In this document: piece after piece, positions 55,416 through 64,000 of the stretch
How the letters are laid out: the number at the start of each line of letters is the position of its first letter
Position numbering within the stretch: position 1 is the stretch's first letter
Source: Neoscytalidium dimidiatum
Taxonomy: Eukaryota; Ascomycota; Dothideomycetes; Botryosphaeriales; Botryosphaeriaceae
DNA: 64,000 bases
Direction of reading: 5' to 3'
Assembly: GCA_037367355.1 (NCBI GenBank)
Contig: CM074704.1
Span: 1,488,001 to 1,552,000, forward strand
The notes under the pieces: generated by a model
Databases searched by the model: none
Seen by the model: only the letters and a program-made list of their open reading frames with translations
Told to the model about the DNA's origin: nothing
Position numbers and translations under genes: made by a program

Positions 55416-58400
55416 ATGTCCGACGGTAAGCTTGAGCTCGACGCGATCAACGTCACCGGCGCAGCTGCTAACGCCCGCACAGCCGACTTCGAAACCATCA
55501 AGCGCCTGCAGCAGGAACGCAACGCGGCTGCTGCCGGGAAGAAAGGTTCAAAGACTTTCGACCCGGCTAACCAGAGGACTGACAACTTGACGAAGGCCTC
55601 CCTGACGGAAACCTTTGATACCGACCTCTATGACCGCAATGGTGGCAGCAAGTACGAGGGCTACCTCACCTCCATTCCCGCCAACGATGATGAGGATATG
55701 GAGTATGGTGACGAAGGCCGTAGGCTCGTTGGCCAGTACACCGCCACCCGTGCTCAGATGGACGAGTTCGCCACAGGCGATGCCATGGAAGAAGATATTC
55801 TGATGGATCGCGAGAAGCAGGCCCAGATCCAGTCTCGCGAAACCGACTACCAGAGACGTCGCTTCGAGCGCGGCGCCGGCGAAGATGAGAACATGAGCTA
55901 CAAGGAAATCATGAAGAAGCGTGAGCGGGAGCGGGAGGAGCGAGAGAGACAGGAGAAGAGGGCGGGGGGCGAGGATGTCGAGGAACATCAGGCTACCTTG
56001 AAGTATGGCGGCGACAAAACGCCGACGGATAATGGCACAAATGGAGCAACGGCTGGCCGTAAGCGCAAGAAGCGCTGGGACGTCTCCTCTGAGGAGACCG
56101 AGACCAATGGTACTAACGGCACTGCGGAGCCAGAGCCCAAGAAACGCTCCAGGTGGGATCAGACTCCTTCGGTTCCCATTCCAGGCGCTCCAGATACGAC
56201 CCCGAAACGCAGGTCGCGTTGGGATCAGGCACCCGCCTTGGGCGCAACGCCTGTTGGCGGAACCGCTGGCCTCGCTACTCCTGTTCACCCGTCTCAAGCT
56301 AGTGCGGTACTCTCATTCGGTACAGATATTTCCGGCCGCAATGCACCCATCTCGGATGAGGAGCTCGACGAACTGCTCCCCGGCGAGGCCCAAGGATACA
56401 AGATTTTGACCCCGCCTCCCGGCTATGAACCCGTTCGTGCACCCGCCAAGAAGGTTGCAGCTACACCCACGCCTTCCGCCAGCCTGGCCGGCGGCTTTAT
56501 GATGCAAGAGCCCGAGAGCGCTAGAGCTCTTGGTAAGCAACTGCCGAGTGAGATTCCTGGCGTCGGCGAGCTGCAGTTCTTTAAGGCCGAGGATATGCAG
56601 TACTTCGGCAAGCTTATGGATGGCCAGAACGAGGATGAGCTGAGCGTAGAGGAAATGAAGGAGCGTAAAATCATGCGGTTGCTGCTCAAGGTCAAGAACG
56701 GAACGCCGCCAATGCGCAAGACGGCGCTTCGTCAGCTCACGGACAATGCCCGTAACTTCGGTGCTGGACCTCTCTTCAACCAGATTCTCCCTTTGCTTAT
56801 GGAAAGGACTCTGGAGGACCAAGAGCGTCATCTGCTCGTCAAGGTCATCGACCGCGTTCTTTACAAGCTCGACGACATGGTTCGTCCATATGTTCACAAG
56901 ATTCTCGTCGTCATCGAGCCCTTGCTCATTGATCAGGATTACTACGCTCGAGTAGAGGGTCGTGAGATTATCTCGAACCTTGCCAAGGCAGCAGGTCTTG
57001 CTCACATGATCAGTACGATGAGACCCGACATTGACCATCCGGACGAGTACGTGCGGAACACTACTGCTCGTGCTTTTGCTGTCGTTGCTTCAGCTCTTGG
57101 TATCCCTGCACTTCTTCCATTCTTGCGTGCTGTGTGTCGAAGCAAAAAGTCATGGCAGGCTCGCCACACTGGCGTCAAGATCGTGCAACAGATTCCGATC
57201 TTGATGGGCTGCGCCATTCTACCCCATCTCAAGGGTCTAGTTGACTGTATTGGCGACAACCTAAACGATGAGCAGACCAAGGTGCGGACAGTCACGGCAT
57301 TGGCAATTGCTGCCTTGGCTGAAGCAGCGAACCCTTACGGCATTGAGAGTTTCGATGACATATTGAACCCCCTCTGGACCGGTGCGAGGAAGCAGCGCGG
57401 CAAAGGTTTGGCGGGTTTCTTGAAGGCCGTCGGTTACATCATACCTCTAATGGACGAGGAGTACGCCAATTATTACACCAGTCAAATCATGGAGATTCTT
57501 CTTCGTGAATTCTCTTCGCCGGACGAGGAGATGAAGAAGGTCGTCCTCAAGGTCGTTTCCCAGTGCGCTGGTACAGAAGGCGTAACTGCAGGGTACCTCA
57601 AGGAGAACGTTTTGAGCGACTTTTTCAAGAGCTTCTGGGTTCGTCGCATGGCTTTAGACAAGCGCAACTACCGGCAAGTTGTGGAGACAACAGTCGACCT
57701 CGGCCAGAAGGTTGGAGTAAGCGAGATTGTGGAGCGCATTGTTGGCAACCTCAAGGATGAGAGCGAGCCTTACCGCAAGATGACTGTTGAGACGCTGGAG
57801 AAGGTCATCGCCAGTCTCGGGGCGGCGGATATCGGTGAGAGGCTGGAGGAGCGCCTCGTTGATGGCATCCTCCATGCATTCCAGGAGCAGAGCATTGAGG
57901 ACGTGGTCATGCTGAATGGTTTTGGTACGGTCGTCAACGCACTTGGCACCCGCTGCAAACCATATCTTCCTCAGATTGTCAGTACTATCCTGTGGAGACT
58001 AAACAACAAGTCCGCGACTGTGAGACAACAAGCTGCGGATTTGGTCTCACGAATTGCTCTTGTCATGAAGCAGTGCGGAGAGGATGCACTTATGGGCAAA
58101 CTTGGCACGGTGCTATACGAATATCTTGGTGAAGAGTACCCCGAGGTGCTAGGCTCCATCCTAGGTGCGCTCAGGTCAATCGTCACCGTCGTGGGTATCA
58201 ACCAGATGCAACCGCCAATCAAGGACCTCCTCCCCCGTCTTACTCCCATTCTCCGAAACCGTCACGAAAAGGTTCAGGAGAACACAATCGACCTCGTTGG
58301 TCGCATTGCAGATCGTGGCCCTGAAAGCGTCAATGCTCGCGAGTGGATGAGAATCTGCTTCGAGCTTCTCGACATGCTCAAGGCCCACAAGAAGGGCATT

Positions 58401-59087
58401 CGTCGAGCTGCTAACAACACCTTTGGTTTCATTGCCAAAGCCATTGGCCCCCAAGATGTTCTTGCTACCTTGCTCAACAACCTGAGGGTTCAGGAGCGTC
58501 AGTCCCGCGTGTGTACTGCTGTTGCTATCGGTATCGTCGCCGAAACTTGCGCCCCCTTCACAGTTCTCCCTGCGCTGATGAACGAGTACCGCGTCCCGGA
58601 GCTGAACGTCCAAAACGGTGTGCTTAAGTCTCTTTCCTTCCTCTTCGAGTACATTGGAGAGATGGCAAAGGACTACGTCTACGCTGTCACACCGCTTCTG
58701 GAGGACGCTCTCATCGACCGTGATCAGGTTCACCGCCAGACCGCCGCTTCGGTTGTTAAACATGTTGCGCTCGGCGTTGTCGGTCTTGGCTGTGAGGATG
58801 CTATGGTGCATCTCCTCAACTTGCTTTATCCCAACATTTTCGAGACTAGTCCCCACGTTATTGACCGCATAATCGAGGCCATTGAGGCTGTGCGTGTGGC
58901 CGTCGGCACCGGCGTCGTCATGAACTACGTCTGGGCTGGCCTCTTCCACCCAGCTCGTAAGGTCCGTCAGCCATACTGGCGTTTGTATAACGATGCGTAC
59001 GTTCACTCAGCCGACTCGATGGTACCATATTACCCTGATATGGGTGATACGAATGTGGTCAGACATGAGCTGGAGATCGTCCTCTGA
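55416..59087 (+). CDS. U2 snRNP splicing factor SF3B1 (Hsh155/Prp10)
   Basis: Model: join(55416..55425,55483..59087), 1204 aa. This subunit clamps the U2-branch-site duplex in the spliceosome. The N-terminal third is disordered and carries U2AF-ligand type tryptophan motifs ([26 protein letters not shown]). It also has the p14-binding segment [20 protein letters not shown] followed by [12 protein letters not shown]. From about residue 400 to the end it is HEAT repeats, ending [19 protein letters not shown]. Residues of the branch-site pocket region are intact in appearance ([20 protein letters not shown]). The intron at 55426..55482 starts GTAAGC, has GCTAAC before CACAG, and splicing gives [16 protein letters not shown], which fits the family. 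It is 57 nt and stop-free, so retention would add 19 residues without a frameshift. No other intron in 3.6 kb. Confidence 0.96.
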   Translation: MSDGKLELDAINVTGAAANARTADFETIKRLQQERNAAAAGKKGSKTFDPANQRTDNLTKASLTETFDTDLYDRNGGSKYEGYLTSIPANDDEDMEYGDEGRRLVGQYTATRAQMDEFATGDAMEEDILMDREKQAQIQSRETDYQRRRFERGAGEDENMSYKEIMKKREREREERERQEKRAGGEDVEEHQATLKYGGDKTPTDNGTNGATAGRKRKKRWDVSSEETETNGTNGTAEPEPKKRSRWDQTPSVPIPGAPDTTPKRRSRWDQAPALGATPVGGTAGLATPVHPSQASAVLSFGTDISGRNAPISDEELDELLPGEAQGYKILTPPPGYEPVRAPAKKVAATPTPSASLAGGFMMQEPESARALGKQLPSEIPGVGELQFFKAEDMQYFGKLMDGQNEDELSVEEMKERKIMRLLLKVKNGTPPMRKTALRQLTDNARNFGAGPLFNQILPLLMERTLEDQERHLLVKVIDRVLYKLDDMVRPYVHKILVVIEPLLIDQDYYARVEGREIISNLAKAAGLAHMISTMRPDIDHPDEYVRNTTARAFAVVASALGIPALLPFLRAVCRSKKSWQARHTGVKIVQQIPILMGCAILPHLKGLVDCIGDNLNDEQTKVRTVTALAIAALAEAANPYGIESFDDILNPLWTGARKQRGKGLAGFLKAVGYIIPLMDEEYANYYTSQIMEILLREFSSPDEEMKKVVLKVVSQCAGTEGVTAGYLKENVLSDFFKSFWVRRMALDKRNYRQVVETTVDLGQKVGVSEIVERIVGNLKDESEPYRKMTVETLEKVIASLGAADIGERLEERLVDGILHAFQEQSIEDVVMLNGFGTVVNALGTRCKPYLPQIVSTILWRLNNKSATVRQQAADLVSRIALVMKQCGEDALMGKLGTVLYEYLGEEYPEVLGSILGALRSIVTVVGINQMQPPIKDLLPRLTPILRNRHEKVQENTIDLVGRIADRGPESVNAREWMRICFELLDMLKAHKKGIRRAANNTFGFIAKAIGPQDVLATLLNNLRVQERQSRVCTAVAIGIVAETCAPFTVLPALMNEYRVPELNVQNGVLKSLSFLFEYIGEMAKDYVYAVTPLLEDALIDRDQVHRQTAASVVKHVALGVVGLGCEDAMVHLLNLLYPNIFETSPHVIDRIIEAIEAVRVAVGTGVVMNYVWAGLFHPARKVRQPYWRLYNDAYVHSADSMVPYYPDMGDTNVVRHELEIVL

Positions 59088-61293
59088 GTTCTCGCTCCGC
59101 ATTTGACTCGATCCATGTTCAATGGGCCTTCGAGTCATCACGGAGCGGATTTCCTTTCACCGGCTTCTCATACTCGATATGGGTCTTGTTTGGCGACGCG
59201 GAACGGCTTCTTTGATCACTTGTTCATCATCGGTTAATGGGCGGGTTCTTCAGCCTTTTCATTCCTGGGCATCACGGCGAATCGAGGTCTGTTTTATTCC
59301 TTCCAATTTCCACTTTTGTTGATACAGACGGAGAGTGGGGCTTCAGTATTCTGGTGCGGGTTGTGCGAACTGCGAAAGCAAGGGAATGGGAAGAAAAAGC
59401 GGGTCAACACAGCCTTGTTAGCAGGGCTTTGGGGACAGGGACAGGTAGTTGGAATGCGACAAGAGATATCGCTGACTCAAGTGTGCTGATGTGGTATTGG
59501 TGCTTTCAGATAAGGCGATACGCCTATGCCTTCTCCTACGCAGGCTAATTCGAGCATCTATCTTTAATGTGGTCATCTAAGGCGAGATGTGAGAGCAGAT
59601 GTTGAGAGGATATCGTGGCTCGGTAGACGCCTCGGTCCCTCGAACCGGGGCACGCTGAACGGTTCGGCTTTCCGTCCTAACAGACAGAGGCCCGACGGTT
59701 CAGGATGCTTCGGTGACTCACCACGGATTGCCTCTATTGGACGTTTTCCGCTCAATGTGCCGTGGTGTGATGTGGATTAGGCACCCAGGGCAATGCTCGC
59801 CCCTCTCCCAGATGTGGGTGCGCTAGGACCAGAGGGACCAAGCCTGCGGCGCGGCTCGCTGCAGGAAGGACCGATTTATAGCACTGCCTCGCAGCAATGT
59901 CTTGTGCGGCCTCTTCTCCCAAAATTTTTTTTTTTTTTTTCAATGCGGGGGGTGGGGGAGGCCAGGAGACGGTGGGAGATTATGAGATACAGAGCAAAGC
60001 ATGCCAAAGGTGAGTGCCGATAAGTTTTACAACAAGGTCTTTGATTGCAGACGATGCTTGTGGATTAGCTAACCCGTTACTGCCGAAAGAGATATGAAAA
60101 GATATGGATAGGCTATATCGATGACTCATGTATACCTGACGAGTACAGTCCCGAAATCAGCTGTACTCCTGTCGATACTACTACTATATACACCCTAGCT
60201 CCTACAATCAGGCTGGATGACTGGGTCTCGTTACGACTGCATCAGCTAATTCACGGCCGAGGATGGACGCATTTCCGATTGCGAGGCTCTTTGCGATGCG
60301 GAGATACAGGTGACTTGCCTGTCTCAAAGTGGCAATTTGAAACGGCGTTCTCATCACACATACAGAATAAAAGTAACCAGAACACCTCTCCACAGACGGT
60401 TTGTCGTACAACCATCCAACACGACGCCCGTCCTCGAGACAAGACCGATGCCCAGACAATCTCCACGATATATCCAGTGGCGCACGGTCCTCGCAGCTGC
60501 CGAGTCAGTCGGCAATGAAGCGCTAGGTTGGCTGACTTGAGCAGGCTGCCGGAACTCGCGACAAAGACCGAAGCAACATGGGGCCAGGTCATGCGTTGAG
60601 TGGAAAGTTCAACACTGAGCGGCTGAGTCCGCATCTTCCTGCGCATTCATTTGTACTGCATGAGAGAAGGCAGTGCGAAGTGCAAATATACAAGTTCATC
60701 CCGGCTATTGAGCCTTGAAGCAGGTAGGGCGATGGAGTATTTCGCAAGAGAGTGATGCAGCTGGGATTCGCTACCCCCTTGTGGGATGCTTTTGGGGACT
60801 TGCGTTAATGGTTGATATATACGAGGGAAGAGAAGTGAAGTCCTCAAGCTGGGAAAATAGTGAGGTATACAAGGTCGGTTCAAAGGCACTGCAAGGGTCA
60901 CGTCACCAAATGGATAGTTGAAGCAGTCGACCGGGCTTAGACGTCGCTAAAATCTCCGGAAAGTTACGAATAGGCGACTGCATCAACTGATCATACGTAC
61001 AGCTGCTTGGTTTTGCAATACTTTTGAATCCGGTTTCTTCTCGTCACGGATGCAATCAAGCTGCCGCCTAGCTAAAGTTTGAAAAAAAAAAAAAAACAAA
61101 AAACAAATAAAGACAAGGAAGGAGAAGAATAAAATGTTAAAGTATCCAGTTCACAAAGACCGTTGATTACGCATGTATAATTACATCGAGCAGGTATCAT
61201 TATCCAACACGCTTCGTTTCTTCCGAACGTGTGGTCCCCGTATGTCAACCAAGGTCCTCTCCATTAATTACCTTTTTCTTTTTGCTCAGGGTA
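59088..61293. other. Intergenic region, no gene seen
   Basis: 2.2 kb between converging genes, lower in GC. It has a T-run of 16 at 59925-59940 and an A-rich tract at 61081-61111. Frames are short and overlap. No tRNA or transposon feature was recognised. Confidence 0.45.
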
Positions 61294-62666
61294 TTAGTAA
61301 CCACCAAAGCGATCGCTAATCCAGTCCTGGATGACCTGATAGCCAGCCGTGGCGTTGTAGTGCGCCGTAAGACCATGACCAGTGTTTGGTTGAATGTATG
61401 CCTCAAAGTCATCAGTATCGGGGAAGGCCTGCTGCGCCAAGTGCGGAATGGACGGGGCAACGCCACCGGTATTGAGGCAGTCACCGCCGCAGAAGGGCAG
61501 GTCGCCGTCTATTCGAATTGGCCAGTCAATCAGTACACACTCCTGAGTGGGGAGAGAAAGTATGTACTTACCACCAGTGAAGACGAGCACGGGACCAGTG
61601 AAGGCATTCGGCGCCGTTGCCACGCTGCCGAGCGTGAGCATCTCGCCGATGGTGACGGGCTGCTTGCTCTTCTCCGCGAAGGCCAGGATCTTGGGGTCGA
61701 AGAAAGGCGGCAGGAAGAACTGGTACTGGTTGGCGCCCGCATTAGCCGGGACGAGGTAACCATCGGGCAGGTCCTGCGGGGCCGGCAACGCCGTCAGGTC
61801 GATCGGCTGCAGGTAGTCGAAAAGCGGGGTCTGGTCGAACAGGAAGTCCGCAACCGTGGCGGCCAGATCGGAAGCACCGAAGCGCAAGGGCGAGTTGAGT
61901 GACGCGAGCTGGAAATTGCCACCAGCGGCAAAGAAGGGGACGAAGGAGGAGTTGAGGGCGAATCCTGTCAGGACGATGCCCTGAGTCTCGTTCGGGTAGC
62001 GATTCGCAAAGACGTAGGATTGGATGGAGCCGAAGGAGTGACCGACGTGGATGATTGTATCATACGCAGTGTTGGCATTGGGGAAGGCGCCGTTGCGGAG
62101 TTTGTCGGTCAGGGCGCGCAAGGCGGCGATTTCGATGTTGGCCTGGATCTCGTTGAGCGGATCGCCATGCTGAGACTTGGCGATACCCAGACGGTCGTAG
62201 CTGAAGGTCGCGTAGCCGGCGTCGAGTGCAGAGTTGACGTAGGAGTAGGAGAAGTCTTCGAATGAGAGGTCCCAGTATCTGCTAAAAGTCAGAGACTTCG
62301 GCTGGATCGTGGACATGTGAACCGAACAGGTACTGACGTCTTATCAAACCCGATACCGTGGGTCAAAATCTGCAAGACCGGGCTGTCTGGGGTCTTCTCA
62401 TCATCCCAGCAGAGCTGAGTGCTGACTTGGTATGTGCCACGGATGGTATTGTAACCTTTCAGGACCTCGTCGGTGAAGTTGTGGCCCTGACGGGTCAGGT
62501 TCTGGATGTACCACGTAACATCTATGTTGTCGCGAGGGACGATGCTGGTATCAAATACGGCGTTGCGAGATTCAATGTCCACCGGAACCGTCTGGTTGAG
62601 GCACTGCTTCGAGGCCGAAGCCACGGAGGCGAGGGCCAGGCCTGCTGTGATGGCTCTGCTGAGCAT
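61294..62666 (-). CDS. Secreted alpha/beta hydrolase
   Basis: Model: complement(join(61294..61508,61572..62278,62338..62666)), 416 aa. The first 18-20 residues are a signal peptide (MLSRAITAGLALASVASA). The hydrolase fold shows an oxyanion-type strand ILTHGIGFDKTYWDLSF and YDRLGIAKS. The nucleophile elbow is HVGHSFGSIQ (Ser 191), and the catalytic histidine is probably in QPNTGHGLTAHYN (His 390). Six cysteines, two of them in FCGGDC, and N-glycosylation sites (NQTV, NLTR, NSSF) suit an extracellular enzyme. The substrate cannot be read from sequence; this group of fungal AB-hydrolase_1-like proteins is uncharacterised as far as I know. Both introns (59 and 63 nt) rebuild the fold in frame. 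The leader lies in a trinucleotide-repeat region. Confidence 0.9.
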
Positions 62667-64000
62667 TGCGGTTAGGTGTTACCGTAGGATAGGGATAGCA
62701 GCAACCGGCAGCAGCAGCAACAACAACAACAACAACGACAACGACAACACAAATTATGCACAAGGGAAGAGAGAGGAGAGCTCCGGACAGTACCAAGGCA
62801 TTCCTCCACCGCGCAGATCCGGAGCCTCTTATATACGAACGGTTACCACGGACCCGCATCCAGCGCACCACCGAGCACGCGTCCGAGCTCGAGTGGCCCC
62901 AATGGAAGCTCTGCTGTTCTAGCTCTTTAGAGTACCCCCTCATCAAGGAGGCTAACGGGCCGTTGAACTTAACATGCTGAGTCAGTGAGGTGATGTGAGG
63001 GATCGCCGTCAATCCGTCGGCCGGACCGGCGTCGGTGTTGGGGAAAAGAGGCCATTGGGAACGCCGTAATGGTGCATCCGCGCAAGAAAGGGGGTCTTTG
63101 GAGGAGCATCAGCCTTGTCCGGGGGGATGCATGAATGGCAGATGGACAGCTACATGTCTCGGCGGTCAGGATCTGACGTCAAAGCAAGAAGCATTCCAAA
63201 TGGGCGAAGAGGTGCTGTGCTGACGCAAGGTGCTTGGTAAGAAGGCACGCCGGCGGCCAGTGGCCACAGGCCACAAGCCACTGCCGGCATGGGCAAGGAC
63301 GGGAAGGGGAAAGGGCGGAAGGCCGGAGAGACTGAGCGCGATTAGAGTTGGGCGGAGCTTGACGAAGCGGGAAAGCTTCCAGACGGACGCAGCCGAAAAG
63401 ATTTGGAATTTGGGGAGCATTGGGCAGTGCGGCGGGGCCAGGTGAGGCTTGGGAACAGAGACGCCGTTGCCGTCATTTGGCGGAATGCTAGGAATGTGGG
63501 GAGGCGACGGGCCTCGGGCCTGGGGCCCGGGGCCAGCCGTCGACCGTCGACACCGTTTGCGCGCGGCGCTGAAGTGGCGACGGCCCAACGCTTCGCCTGG
63601 CTCATCGTGCCCGGACGCGGTGCCTTCCTTAGCCGCCTGTTCCCCAGGCCCTGCGCGGAGACTCTTGAGGCTCTGGCGCCCTGTCCGACTCGCGGCGGGA
63701 GAGACGCCGGGCGAAGGCGGAGATTGATTGACTCGAGCAAACCCGCTGATCTTCCTCGCACGGCCTGGAAGGATTCGGAGTGCATGGTATTCGAGATGTC
63801 TTCGGGCGAAGAAGGCCAGCTCTGCCCTCTCCCTGATGCCAGGCCGCTGTCACCCGTCCCAACCGCCGTGCTCGCCGTTCCTCGCCAAGCCGGCTCTCTT
63901 CTCTGGTACTGTTCTGGCCGACGGATGCATGCATGCTCTTCTCAGCTTACCACCACCTTGCAGAAACAACGATTGATTACAACTGCACTACTGTGTAAAG
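62667..64000. other. Right-end intergenic region, no gene seen
   Basis: Promoter of the secreted hydrolase, then 1 kb of GC-rich DNA in which frames on both strands overlap without motifs. A gene beyond the right edge may use the last few hundred bases as promoter. Confidence 0.45.
62709..62750. repeat. (CAG)n(CAA)n trinucleotide microsatellite
   Basis: About 42 bp of CAG, then CAA, then CAACGA units, located 43-84 bp upstream of the hydrolase start codon and thus in its leader or core promoter. Such tracts are usually length-polymorphic. Confidence 0.85.

Overview
This is nuclear DNA of a filamentous ascomycete (Pezizomycotina; a Dothideomycetes relative is my best guess, by inference only). 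The evidence is short spliceosomal introns, mostly 46-90 nt with GT-AG ends and CTRAY branch sites, a GC content in the mid-fifties, single genes on both strands without operons, and orthologues typical of Pezizomycotina. I placed about 41 introns by requiring that every exon join keep frame and restore the conserved protein of the family.

Layout. 0-5.6 kb: a peroxisomal membrane protein (PXMP4 type) and an orphan ORF with a C-x-C cluster. 5.6-8.3 kb: GC-rich DNA without a convincing gene. 8.3-20.3 kb: a repeat-bearing unknown protein, a PWI/SR splicing factor, an MBL-fold hydrolase, a secreted fasciclin protein, a DUF3807-like nuclear protein and a Cdc1/Ted1 phosphoesterase. 20.6-36.1 kb: L-amino-acid oxidase, a PPR-like mitochondrial protein, a STE20/GCK kinase, a small glycine-rich protein and Rrn3. 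37.1 kb: a tRNA-Gln(CUG) with an intron, beside gene-poor DNA. 39-42.7 kb: a WrbA/Alt a 7-type quinone reductase, methylthioribulose-1-phosphate dehydratase (methionine salvage) and an NmrA-like oxidoreductase. 44.2-49.6 kb: a PWWP chromatin protein and a CBS-domain protein. 49.9-59.1 kb: NEDD8 E1 subunit Uba3 and Tel2 (divergent pair), then splicing factor SF3B1. 61.3-62.7 kb: a secreted alpha/beta hydrolase. The rest is intergenic.

The genes are mostly core housekeeping functions (rRNA synthesis, splicing, neddylation, PIKK assembly, GPI-anchor remodelling, methionine salvage) and do not form a cluster. The most interesting signals are in gene structure. The quinone reductase stops at TGA in the readthrough context TGA-CTA, followed by 56 open in-frame codons that end in a CaaX box. 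Uba3 needs a 6-nt microexon to rebuild its nucleotide-binding strand, and PXMP4 needs a 27-nt one. SF3B1 begins with a stop-free intron of 57 nt (a multiple of three). AAG 3' splice sites are unusually frequent. The Tel2 start codon is overlapped by an upstream ORF.
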